DNA from: Isoetes taiwanensis | Taxonomy: Eukaryota > Streptophyta > Lycopodiopsida > Isoetales > Isoetaceae | Length of the DNA stretch: 64,000 nucleotides | Direction of reading: 5' to 3' | Assembly: GCA_021234155.1 (NCBI GenBank) | Contig: JAJEKV010000018.1 | Span: 19,071,423-19,135,422 of the forward strand | Part shown: positions 34,954-46,386 of the stretch, piece after piece | Layout of the letters: each line of letters starts with the position of its first letter | How positions within the stretch are numbered: position 1 is the first letter of the stretch | Notes under the pieces: model-generated | Told to the model about the DNA's origin: nothing | Database searches by the model: none | The model's input: the letters and a program-made list of their open reading frames with translations, nothing else | Position numbers and translations under genes: made by a program

Positions 34954-37292
34954 GATGATGTTCTCACAAAGACTATGCACAATTAAAGTTTAAAAAAGCA
35001 ATTAAAAGACTTACCGTTCGGTGAGCATATTTCCCAATATCTACCACGGGTTTTTAAGCCGAGGCCACATCGAATACTCTTCTCCCATGTCATGATAATA
35101 TTCAAATGGAATATCTTCGGGTTTTGTAACGTACTTCGTATATCCATATCAATGTACTGATTCCATAATATAACCTGATGTGGGAGTCGCGGGGGTAATA
35201 GAATGCCATTTTATTTTTTATCCTTTATTTAGTCAATTATCGATAAGCTTTCCATTTATAGTACTTCATATATAATCATATTCCACTTGCATTTAATTTC
35301 TTAAAAAGCATGTCATAACGTTTCCATGATTTGATTCTATGATAGTAAGTCAACTCAAACCTCCTCAATACTTCTACATATCCACGGAATTTAAATTGCA
35401 TAGATTGTAAGAGGCGGATAAAGCTCACTAGTAGCATTCATGACTACCAAGCTGTAGAGAGCGGTCAATCATTATCATGTACCCTTTGCTTATATATTTA
35501 ACAAAGGGGAAGATCTCGCAAATACCAATACAATCTATAGAGTGGTCAATATCTTCTCCTGGTCCCCGATTGTACAACAAAGCAACCAAAAATATCATCG
35601 GGAGACCCATTTGCGGTTACACTTAAAGCGACCAATATTTAGCATCATAATGGTAATAGGAAAGGGGCGGTGTAAGCTATAGAACAATCCCGCCTTTCAC
35701 CTATTATTTTTCGGTTAATAGATGCTTCTAGAATAGATCTAGAGTTTTTTAGACTTAGAGGCCATGTATACAAAATACAAGTTTAAACATAAATGGATGT
35801 TATTTTCCATTTCCACATTTTTCCCATCACAACGCAAAATCTTCACCTTATAAACCTATAATGAAATAAATATATATATATGATTGGCTTTTTGGGATAG
35901 GTAATTTCACGGGCCACCATAAACATCCCAATGATTTTGCGCCTGTCGGCCATATCACTTGATAATCTTATCAATTATGATCCCATAGTTAAAAGAAAAT
36001 AATAAACACCAAACATTAGCACAAACCTATTACATAAAGAGTATTAGGGATAAAGCCTACGCCGGTATGATGCTATCCCTACTTGATGTCTTTCCTCTTA
36101 GCGACATAAGCATGCTATACAAAGGCCATCCATTTCAAAGGGAATTATTTCTATTCTCTTACAAAATCCCGGAATGTAGAACCACACCATAGCAATCATG
36201 TGGAAAGTTATAAGACTACAAACTTGAACCTGGTATTTATCTACATGTGCCAAATAAATATCGATCAAACTGAGCGAAGAGCCTCATTGTTATTTGCTCC
36301 TTGCTCCATGCATTTTCCAATGTACCTTTCTGCTTGTATCCCCATCGAACAGTCATTACTATTCTTGCCAAGGCATTTCAATACAAGCATCCTAAGAGGC
36401 TAATCTTTCTTAGAAGCCGGCGCCCATCGGCACAGATATTCACCTGTATCTTGCCAAAGGCGGCGTAACTCGTTCGAACCATCAAAATTCGTGTCCCAGC
36501 CCAATTTCATGTAAAGAACCAAGACTTGTATTGGCATCATGCAGCTGAAAACGGCAAAGCGGCTATTTTTTGTGGAATGCAATCAGACGTCCAGCCGTAC
36601 CATTGTTCAATGTCATGCCCTAAATAAAACATTATAATATCTCGTCACCTGCCCGTCAAAGTATTTAGATTGGCAATTTTAGATAAATTATGACAACCAA
36701 ATAAAGGTCCACCTTATACAATAAAACCATTAACAAGTTTATCCAATTGCATAAATATGTTACGGCTTTTGCCCATTGCCAAAGCTTGGCCTTTTGCAAC
36801 AATTTATTGAAAGAAACCACCAACGTAACACCACACGGGCTCCACAACAATCATAAGCATTTCAAATATAGTAAAGACCTTGACTCTATGGAATCAAGCC
36901 CAACATTATATGTGCCACCATTGGAATATAATGTCACATATTCAAACCATTAAACCACATATTATATTATATTTAACTATCATGTAACTTGTTTGCCTTT
37001 TGATTTCAATGCCACTATATTTTCAAACCTTTCAATTTATCAAACTTTCCAAGCTTTAAAATCATCTTCTTCTACTTCTTCCATATTATAACGACCACCA
37101 TAGAACATGTCCCATAGCTCAAGTAGAAGAGCAGACATGCCCACAAGAATAAGCTTTTAAGATCCACAAAGATTCAAATGCCACACTGGTATGGCATACC
37201 AGTCCCAAAGCATTTGCATAAAAATGCATCAAACCATTATAGCTTGTTTGGAGAAAACATGCTCTATAGAAGAATATTTTAGGAAAAATATT
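34954..37292. repeat. Second ~3-kb tandem unit, truncated at the TTC tract (copy B)
   Basis: This is the counterpart of 12,901-15,278. Its left half (about 35,000-36,600) is much more diverged from the other three units than its right half, which is nearly identical to them. Confidence 0.9.
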
Positions 37293-37471
37293 TTCTTCTT
37301 CTTCTTTCTTCTTCTTCTTCTTCTTCTTCTTCTTCTTCTTCTTCTTCTTCTTCTTCTTCTTCTTCTTCTTCTTCTTCTTCTTCTTCTTCTTCTTCTTCTT
37401 CTTCTTCTTCTTCTTCTTCTTCTTCTTCTTCTTCTTCTTCTTCTTCTTCTTCTTCTTCTTCTTCTTCTTCT
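37293..37471. repeat. (TTC)n microsatellite, longest allele (copy B unit 2)
   Basis: About 59 TTC units, interrupted once near 37,306. It is the longest of the four TTC tracts and, as in copy A, the expanded tract is in the truncated unit. Confidence 0.96.
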
Positions 37472-37861
37472 ATTTTTTTCCATGGAAGAAGGGGCGATGG
37501 ATTGAAAGGCGAGGCCCATTCTTCCTCTATTTTTATTACAAGAAGGGGCGTCGTTGAAAAGGCAGGGAGGCCCTTCTTTTATATTCTTCCTTTTTTTTAT
37601 TTTCATTTTTACATGTCAATATATAGTTCTTTTTAATTAACAATGTAAATAGTTTTAATGTCAATGATCTTTTCAGCGTGAATCGTCTTTTTTTTTTTAT
37701 TTATTTCTTTATTTATGTAAGGTTTCAATTATTGAATGCCTTTATTTTTGCATGTACACACTAATAACAAAATAAATTAGCTCTTGAAATCGATTTTATG
37801 GCTCGAAGACATTCTAGGTAAAATTTGAGTTTGAGTAGGAGAATAAAATTTTTAATGTTTT

Positions 37862-38215
37862 ATTTAGGTTAAAAACTTGGGGAGACTTGGACAAGGGCAT
37901 GGTAGACTCCTTGGAGTGGAGAAGACTAGGTGAAGGTCCAAGCTCACTTGGATTACTCTTGTAATTTTATTGATTAATGTATTTAGTTTAGAAAAAAATT
38001 GGGGAGACTTGGACAGGGCATGGTCGGCTCGCCTTGAGTGGAGAAGACTAGTGTTCGAGTCCAAGCTCACCGTTACTCTTCTTAGCAATTTTATTGATTA
38101 ATGTATTTAGTTTAGAAAAATTTGGGGAGACTTGGACAAGGGGCATGGTCGGCTCTTGAGTAGTGGAAGACTAGGTGTTCGGGTCCAAGCTCACTGCTCC
38201 ACTCTGTTTGTTTAT
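37862..38215 (+). repeat. Three tandem ~125-bp hairpin repeats (copy B)
   Basis: The same three units as at 15,825-16,185, with the arms GGGGAGACTTGGAC and GTCCAAGCTCAC kept in most units. Minus-strand ORFs across them simply repeat with the unit. Confidence 0.85.
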
Positions 38216-38679
38216 TTTTTTTATTAATATACCAATAAATAGAAATCTTTACGGGGATTGGACAAAAGGGGTTTTTGAAAAAAATTGCATTATTGATTTT
38301 AGGGTTTCTAGTTAAGAATGTTGTTTTAAAGATGTTAGGGATGTCAAAGAAACAACGATGTGGAGTGGTTAAGAGCAAGAAAAATTTAAATAGTTGGTTT
38401 AAAAAAAAAAAAATAAAAGGGAAACTAACTCTTAAGAAAGTAGGTAAAGATTCATAATGAAGGTTTGAAAAAAGTCAAAAGCAAGATTAATGAATCTAAA
38501 TTGGTTTGTAGGTATGGCCCCATTTGTGAAGACACTAATGATTAGTGAGATTAGACGCATGGTCATAAATGAGATATGTCTAAACGAAAGTCCCGTAGGG
38601 AGATGCAAACTGGTCAACATTGGTCGACCATTTTGTGGAATTATATGAAAAGGAAGTGCCAATTTGAGTTAGCACAAAA

Positions 38680-40000
38680 ATGGCCGGAGTCAAGAAAGAA
38701 ATGTTGACTTCTCTCCTTGACACACATGTAAAGCCAATGATTGGAAACCCATGGATGGCCCGAAGACATGTTTGGAAGCATTCGATTATTAAAAGTCCCA
38801 ATGCTGAGGCTCGTGTCAAGGAATGGGTAGCTTCATGGAATTCCTCAAAGAAGCGGCGTTTGGATCACAAGAACATCATTGCGGATCTCAATGCACGTCG
38901 GTTGGAGGTAATTAAAATGCTTTGCATCGGGGAAGCTCTAGTGGGCGGGGGCCTAGCAAGCCCACTTTTCTTTGGAGAATCACATGAACACATCAATCTT
39001 TGTTGATCCCATGCCCGTAGAGGCCGTGGATGTGTCACCTTATTGAGGAGAAAACCAACACGCCATACGCATTATCAAATCAAAATCAACGGAACACAAC
39101 ACTTCCAAGATGATGAGCTATACAGGTGGATGGGTTTTCAAGGGCAAAGATAGGCGTAGGCATTGTAAGATGGCTCAAAGATACATACACTTCAAGAGCC
39201 AGCATCCTTTGGCTACATCCATTGGACTTGCATATGAAGTTGCTAGCTCTAGTGGGGATACCATAGGGCCAATGGTGATTCTACCTTTCATGAATGGAGA
39301 GACACTTGCACACTTGTTTGACTATTTACCTAATAACTTGTCACGTTTTAGAAGATGGTCAAATGCAATTGCTAATTGCCAAGAAGCCCGACAAACACAT
39401 AGCTGAACTTAGGAGCAAAATCACGAGTTGTATATCGGTATGTTCAGGAGATAGCTCTTGCCTAGCTAGAGGAAGGTGTCGTTGAGATCCACAAAGGCCA
39501 CTTCACTCACACAAAGCTTAATTGCAAGAGAGTCAAATTACATTTTGATGATGAGTACCAAAATGTGTGGGTGGCCATTGGTGATTGGGACAATGCAATT
39601 CATTTTACGCCAAAGCGTCGTCCCTTGTTGAAGTGTCGGTACTTACTTTTCCGGATGGACAAGCAAAATATCCATGGTTAGAGGAAGCGTGTTTGAGAAA
39701 TCAAGGATGATGATCGTGTATGGGGACACGAAATTCATGATGTCTATGCATTGGGATATATTTATGAGATGCTTCGGATTTCATGCAAGCTATGCGATTT
39801 AATGGAGTGGTTTAATAATAACAACAATGCCCAATGGATTAATCCAACCCATATGTACCAGCGGCGTCTTGACAAGTTGGAGGAGCAAAAAACAAGAATG
39901 ATGTGCCTACGTGAAGGCGTATTCTCATCACGACCCAAAGCCACGAAGTTGTTGAAGCCTTACAAAGTGTTGGAATATCTTCTACCATGGTTGTGAGACA
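38680..40000 (+). pseudogene. Degenerate protein-kinase-like pseudogene (copy B)
   Basis: This is the better-preserved copy. Pieces at 38,680-39,006, 39,110-39,406 and 39,480-39,620, then about 39,690-39,996, give in order an N-terminal basic region, ATSIGLAYEVASSSGD, MVILPFMNGETLAHLFDYLP, a helical stretch, HKGHFTHTKLNCKRVKLHFD, VAIGDWDNA, then HEIHDVYALGYIYEML and a C-terminal basic tail. The order and spacing of hinge, catalytic-loop, DFG-like and DxxxxG-like elements fit a protein kinase, with the catalytic HRD and DFG residues replaced. At least three frame changes and one stop separate the pieces. A non-kinase explanation remains possible. Confidence 0.5.
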
Positions 40001-40239
40001 AAGGCGACACATGAAGTGCATGGATGCCTTGGAGATGTCAAAATTGTTGTTGTCACAACTCAAATAATGAATACAATATTGTATATCTTGCCATGTTTAA
40101 GAGTATTAAATTTTTTTAATTGTCTAATAACCAAATATATAAAGACACTTTTAATTATTCAAATCCCAATGTTTTGTAATGAACTTCCCATGTTGCTAAC
40201 ATTTGTTTCTTTCCTACTATGTTATTCATCGCACTCCAT

Positions 40240-41984
40240 ATAAATAACTTGCAAGTTTTGCACATGTCCGGCAACCATGGGATGCGGTGACGATGGCATA
40301 TCTATTGTTCACAACTTTGCTTCGCGTGGCTTGGTAGCCTTCTTGTGACCCTAAACGCAAAAAAGGCCTTTAAGAGGCGAAGTTGATGCCGTTCGGGTTT
40401 AGCTTCGCCACCGCCACCTCCACCATTGTGTGGATTTGGTATGGATTTTTTCTAGGATAAAATATAAGTTAACCATTTATTTTTAACGTTGAATGTTTTA
40501 AATGTAAGCGTGTAAATGCGGTTCGTCCTTCTTTTCCCTATGCATAATGTTAAAAGTCATTGGGTTATGGCGGATCTTCTTCGGCACCACCACCGTAGAA
40601 GAGGCGGAAAAAGGACCTCGCATCCGAAGGCGAAAAGCGAGGAACTCCAGGATATCCACCAGGCGATAACCACGAAGATAGGTGGAATGCCTTGCAATTG
40701 GGATGTCGCCTGAGAAATGGAGATTGTGCCTTGGTTTGTTGAACAAAGTAGGCGGAGGTTAAAGCCCATGACCCTCCCGTCATAGCTCATACACTCCTTC
40801 AGAATTCAATCTTGGGCGTTCAGGAAACCGCGAGGAGAATGAACCACGAAGGGCGTAGGCCGTGGTGGTTTCACGTCGAGTGGGCCATAATTCCTCTTCA
40901 AGCTCTGTTAAAGATCGTGCACCACACGCACCACCTCCGCGAAGGCATCTCTTTCAATATGAGTGAGTTCATCTTGAATTATGCCCTTTTTGTTCACTAA
41001 CACATATTCATATGTTAGTCGTATGTTGAGTGTAGTAGCTTGAAAAGTTGCGCGCCCGCGACCTTTGCGGATAAGCGACAATTTTTGGAAGATGGCTAAT
41101 AATGTCACAAATAGCGTTTGCCATAGCGTCCACAAGGGTGAATGGAACTTGGGAGCCTATGATGAGGAAAAAGAGAGGATCAAAGAGATTTTAGAAGCGA
41201 GAATATCGAGCTCAAGTCGGGGAGATCTCATGGAGGGAGCTTTGTTCAAGCGGGGGTAAACATGTTAAATCCACGGGTATTAGGCTCTTTTAGTTCTTCA
41301 TTATAACCTCATTGTACTCATATTTTATTTATATTTTGCAGGTAATCAGAAGAAGCGGTGGAAAAGCTCTTGCCAAAACTTCTGAGGAGTCAGATAGAGG
41401 GCGGCCTGCCTATCACAGTTGACTAATGAGGCATTTCAAGTACATCATCTCTCCCATGAGTCGTATAATTAGATGATGCCATGTGGACTAAGTCCTTGTA
41501 TTGCATTGTAGTGTTTGAAGGCCAACATATTATCAAAGAAAGGAAGCTAGAACAAAAGCGTGGCGAATGCGAGGTACGACGAAGCAAGTGGCGACCATAG
41601 TGCCAATAAAGGCGGAGTGCGGCGGTTATGGCTTTCTGGATAAGCTATTTGTAAGTATAAATTTGGTTTATAATGTAGGTTCTCGAGTTGAACACTAACA
41701 TTAGTTTTGGTGCTCATTCTCACTAGGCGCCATTTGCTTCGCGCGTACGCTAAAGATGAGCGAAAGGGCCTTCAAACAAGGCGATCATCGCGACCATCGC
41801 GTCATAGCGGCGTGAAAGGGGGATGAAGTGTGTATCATTCATTAGATAATTATTTGTGACTACAATGAACTAATTGTTCGCGATACAATATAATGCGAGG
41901 GTAAATGAAGACGAAAGCCAATGAAGAAGAAGAAGAAGAGAGCAACAACTAAAGACTTAATATATTTTGTAATGTGCAAATTAC
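40240..41984. other. Decayed 3' tract, unrecognised (copy B)
   Basis: This is the counterpart of 18,200-19,960. The plus-strand piece at 41,065-41,259 is open for 64 codons and of ordinary composition, and ends before a GGTAA-type sequence. Nothing is recognised. Confidence 0.3.
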
Positions 41985-42399
41985 ATTGTGAAATATATTA
42001 ATTGAATTCAATTTAAATTTTTATGCTTTGTTCTTATTATTTGTGATTTTTTTGTTATGTTAATTTTATGCTTTCGATTCTATTTTTTTATTCTTAGATT
42101 TATTAAACATTTATTTACATATTAAACAATAATGCTTATCTACCATTAATATAATTTAATCAATATTTGTTTCTATTTTTCGAATTTTTAAATTTTTAAA
42201 TATTTATTCTCGATTTATTTTGTTCATATTTAATATTTATTAATACTATTAATATTATTGATAATATTAATATTAATAAATATTACTAAATATTATTTAT
42301 ATTAAATATTTGTTAATTTTGCATATGAATATTAATTGTCCGGATTAAATCATATTGAATAATATTAAATAAATATTTTTTTTTATCAAAATTCCTTAA
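41985..42399. other. AT-rich tract, no gene (copy B)
   Basis: This is the almost exact counterpart of 19,961-20,380. Confidence 0.8.
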
Positions 42400-42863
42400 T
42401 CGCCGTTGAGCGGCGAAACCGCGTACGCCGCGCCGTCGGCGGCGTGGATTGAAACGACGTAATGCGTGGCGCGGCCGCCGTGACGGTGGCAAATATCGCC
42501 CGGCAACGTCGTTGAGCGGCGTTTCACCGCCTTGGCGACCCGCGTCGGTACTTGGCAACGCCCTCGGCCCAGACGGACATGATGGCGTGTACTTTTAGTC
42601 GTTGAACGGCGTTGCGAATCATCGCCCACGCCCGGAAGTCAGCAGCAAGGGTCACTCAGCGGCGATCTTGCGCGGCGACCCACGGTATCGCGAACGGCGT
42701 TGAACGGCGTCATGTCGTCGCAAAAGAGCGTATTTGCGGCGCGTATAGCGGCATAAACGCCGTTGATCGGCGCTCCGACGTCGAAATAGGCGTCGTTTAT
42801 CGGCGTTCAGCGTCGATCATCGGCGATGCAAGCGGCGTCACGGGCGTCGTAATAGACGCCGTC
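42400..42863. repeat. Long CpG-dense array, copy B site 3
   Basis: About 460 bp of GGCGTC, GACGTCG, GCCGTTGA and CGGCG words. It has the same place and length as 20,381-20,832 but a strongly changed word content, the least conserved segment between the two copies. Confidence 0.75.
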
Positions 42864-42884
42864 GTGCGGGGCTTTGGTTTTGTA

Positions 42885-44495
42885 GTGGTTTAGCCAGCGC
42901 ACATCCTTCACATATCCCGAGGGGCACTTTAATTTTTGGCAACCCTAAGACAAAGTTATGATCCTTCATCAAGAATTGGAAATTTGCATGCCCAAGACGC
43001 TCATGCCATATCTGGTTCTTATCAAGGGTTGTGGCACTCAAGGTAGTAAACGACTTTTGATACCACCAACTTATCTTATACAGGCTTCCAGCCCTTTCTC
43101 CTTGTGCTATCAGAAGGTTATTCCTATCTCCGATCACACATTTGCCTCCTCCAAATGTAGCAAATAAGTTAGCATCATCCATCTTTGATATGGATATCAA
43201 ATTTGCTTCCAAATCTGGGACATACAAAGTGTTTTTGAGCAATACTTTTCGTGTGGGTAGATCAAGAGTAGCAGTTCCCGTTCCTTTTACATTTAAAATG
43301 CCTTTGCCTATTTTCACTTTGTAATTCCCTGCCACCTCAGCGATTTGGTCAAACAACTCCTTCTTTGGGGTCATGTGATCACTTGCCCCTGAATCTAAAA
43401 ACCATGCACCACAAGCAGTCTCAGCAACCAGTCCTGTTGCTTCAATCCCAACGGGTTGATTCCATGCATCTTCATCAATCACTGTTTTCAGAAATTTGCG
43501 TCCTTTTCCAGCAAGACAGGTTATAAAACCCAATATGCATGCTAACATTCAAGCACAAGAGAATAGCACGTTTTCCAAAACCTTAGCTTGCCTTCTCCTT
43601 GACTTTGAGCTACAAAAGTTCTTGCAACAGATACAAGTGAATCATTACTGGAGCTTTTATCTGATTCTTCCGTTTCACTTCTTTTGGCTGCTTTATGGGC
43701 ATGTCCCCTTCTCCTCTTTACATTTTTTGTTTCTGATGATTTTTGTTTCTTCTTTCTCTTATCTGGTTCGGAACAGTCTTTGGCAATGTGCCCGAACTTA
43801 TTACAGTTATAACACTTTCGCGTCTCCACTCCTTCTTGTTTTCCCATAAAGGCTTGTCCATCATGTTGTCCTCCCTTCTTGGCTCCCTTCTGGTTTACTT
43901 CTTCCATCAAGATTTGTTGAGATGCCCATTCAAGCTCCACGTGCTCCACAGATCCCATAACATTTTTCACATTATTGTAGGTAGCAGGCAATCCTAAGAG
44001 TTAGGCCTCAACAATCAGATCATCTTCAATTCCCTTTTCGATGCCATTCAATTGAAGAGCAACTGCCTTAACCTTGTAAATGTTGAGGTTTGCCTGTTGC
44101 GAGAAATGTCTCTTCCGGTAGATTCGAGATAATTGTTCCCACGCAGCTTGAGCACTCTGAGCTGCTTCTACTTGGGCAATCATTGTATCGTCCAAATACC
44201 TCAGCATCCTATTCTTAGCTTCCCAGTCTCGTTGCATCCATTTGAGTAGAGCTTGTCTCTCTTCCTCTGATGTTCGTCTCCCCTTTCACTACTTATGCAA
44301 CAGTAAATGTTTGAGACCCCTGGAGATTGAGCACTGGTATGGGCTAATCTCCCGATACAATATGCCATAGACCCTTCTCAGCAAGTTTCCCACGAACTTT
44401 GATAAACTAATAGAAGGCATTATCATGTGAGAGCTTTTGGATCTTTCCCATTTTTCCTTGAGCGCTAACGAATTCTTATCCACAAGGATCCGTCT
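42885..44495 (-). pseudogene. Ty1/copia gag-protease-integrase remnant (copy B side)
   Basis: Read on the minus strand from the primer site: a gag start region with several in-frame stops (near 44,400-44,290), a gag piece at 44,237-44,001 (AAWEQLSRIYRKR), then 43,991-43,542 with a CCHC zinc knuckle (CYNCNKFGHIAKDC), then 43,548-42,838 with the protease motif WFLDSGASDHMT and the GAG-pre-integrase motif IWHERLGHANF...CEGCALAK. The integrase core, reverse transcriptase and RNase H are missing because the CpG array replaces them. Stops at several sites show that it is dead. Copy A keeps only the last ~430 bp. Confidence 0.9.
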
Positions 44496-44507
44496 GCTCT
44501 GATACCA
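44496..44507 (-). other. Primer-binding site of the copia remnant
   Basis: The minus strand reads TGGTATCAGAGC, the usual complement of the initiator-Met tRNA 3' end. It is 3 bases from the LTR edge at 44,511. Confidence 0.85.
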
Positions 44508-44510
44508 TAA

Positions 44511-44873
44511 TGTACTTTGAGAAAACAAGGACACAAAAGGAGTCGATTACTATTGAATGATCATGATCCAAATACATAGCACAACAGTGCTCACAATAGA
44601 AACTATTCACCGACATGCTATCTCCCGTAACCGTAACCGTCTCCATGACAAAAGGAGCCCTAATTATATGGCCAACAACAAAAGAACAAAGTAGCCACGT
44701 CACTTTGTTCAACTGGACTACAAAACTACAGAAGACAACTGTTAGTTCTTGTAACAGAACATTGTTTCCCAAAGGGGAGAGATCTGCAAAGACTACAGAA
44801 GTAAATAGGCGCCGAATTGAACATCGCCCGTGCTCTTTTTCATTCTAGCTTAGCCTTGTAGTTCATATTCCCA
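44511..44873 (-). repeat. 5' LTR of the copia remnant
   Basis: On the minus strand it starts TGGGAATATGAAC and ends CTCAAAGTACA just before the primer site, giving 363 bp with TG...CA ends. No 3' LTR is present in the window, so the outer edge is inferred from the TG and is less sure than the inner edge. Confidence 0.65.
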
Positions 44874-46386
44874 TAACGTCATTAATTCAATATGGGCCAA
44901 ATAAAAATAATGTTAAAGTAATTATATAACGCAATTATATTATATAACGCAATCATATGAAATATCATTAAACTAAAAAGGTGAGCACCCTGAATACTAG
45001 GGATGCCACCTACGGCCTGTAACAACACTGCCGTTGCTGTGGACCAGGCTGCAGTTTCTTTCTCTAGAGATTTTCTATGGCTTATGGGGCGCCGCCACAT
45101 GGCCTTGCCATGCTGGCACAGGTTTTTCGAAATGAGGCGACGGCTGTGGAAATATACAGGCGAAAATGGCAGAACAGAAGGGAAGAGATCCGGAAGGCTA
45201 CAGAAGAAAATAGGCCTTGGACCGAGAATTGCATGTGCTCAATCATTGAAAATATCAGTAGCTTGGTTATATTTCAATTGGGCTTTTGTAAAATCCAAAT
45301 TCCGGCTTTCTATCAGTGGCATTTTCAATCTGAGTTATAAAGGATAGTTAAAGATCGGCAGATTTGATGAAGAAAGAGCATGAATTTGAATCTTTTTAAA
45401 GACAATTAAGCATTTGGATGCAAAATAGAGCCCTAGAGCATTTGGGTGCATTTGGGCGTATTACAGGCAGCTGCTTTTGATTCTAAATATATCCAAATCT
45501 GACATGCGGTCGATTATGAACTGGTTATGAAGACTCTGCATCTGTTAGAAACCCACGGACATGTTCTCAAAAATTTTGCAACATTTTGAACCATCGGCCA
45601 TGTGGGTATGTAAGAATATTGAAATTGATTACACAACCAAGTAACAAACTATTGAATATGAGGCTACACCTCTTTGATAGAAGCTGGAAGCCATCATCAA
45701 CCAAATTGGATGTGTTCATCAGTATGAATCTACTTTTTTTTAGAGCTAAGGAAAGGGTTCGTTTACTTTATACACACGGCTCAGCCTGCAAGCAATTTTC
45801 CATTTGCTCGCGAGTTTGCAGAGCTTAGAAGTCTGGCTCTCAAGCTCAAATGAGAATTGAAAAGTTGGGCCAGTAAAAATAGTTTATCCTCTGGCGATGC
45901 TTCTTCTATTGATTAGCATGCAACTGAAACTAGATTTGATGCAAATGGGAAAACTGATAGCTTTTATGGAGTAGCAAACGGCATGCTATCATATATTCCT
46001 AAAATAATCAGACCACAAACCAGTTCCAAGCTAAATCCACACAATTCGGAATCTACAGGGGTCCAAAAAAAAAAAATCTGATCAAGCAGCTCAATGATCA
46101 GAATCAAGGAGATCCTTTCTAAGCTTACGAGAGAACGATTGGCAAGCCTCAACACTGAGCCTAACAGCGGCAGCAAGGGCCATGAATACGACAACATCTA
46201 TAATACAAGAAACAAATTTGGTACACAATTGGACAACAGAATGGGTATCTTTTTTCTCATTTTGGACAGAGCAAATCATGACAAAATTGCCCATAACAGA
46301 AGCAAAAGATTAAAGCTACAATCCCTACTTTCATTGTGGTGTTTTCAGGAAGAGAAATGGGTGGGGATAATGCGTGGCAGCTCACA
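44874..46386. other. Single-copy-looking tract, no recognised gene
   Basis: There is no repeat counterpart in the window. Overlapping plus-strand ORFs of 114 and 87 codons begin at 45,003 and 45,077. The second has an alanine/arginine-rich helical look, but I recognise neither. They lie in a GC-richer island starting CTAGGGATGCCACC that could be an exon. Confidence 0.4.

Larger units (their letters stand above)
22349..43324. repeat. Copy B of the ~21-kb direct tandem duplication
   Basis: This is the second copy, in the same orientation as copy A and about 1.07 kb after the end of it. Every internal landmark recurs in the same order and at nearly the same spacing. The copia remnant at its right end runs on past the copy A breakpoint as far as its primer site and LTR, so copy B holds the longer version of that junction. 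A larger satellite-like array extending to the left of the window is possible but cannot be seen. Confidence 0.9.
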
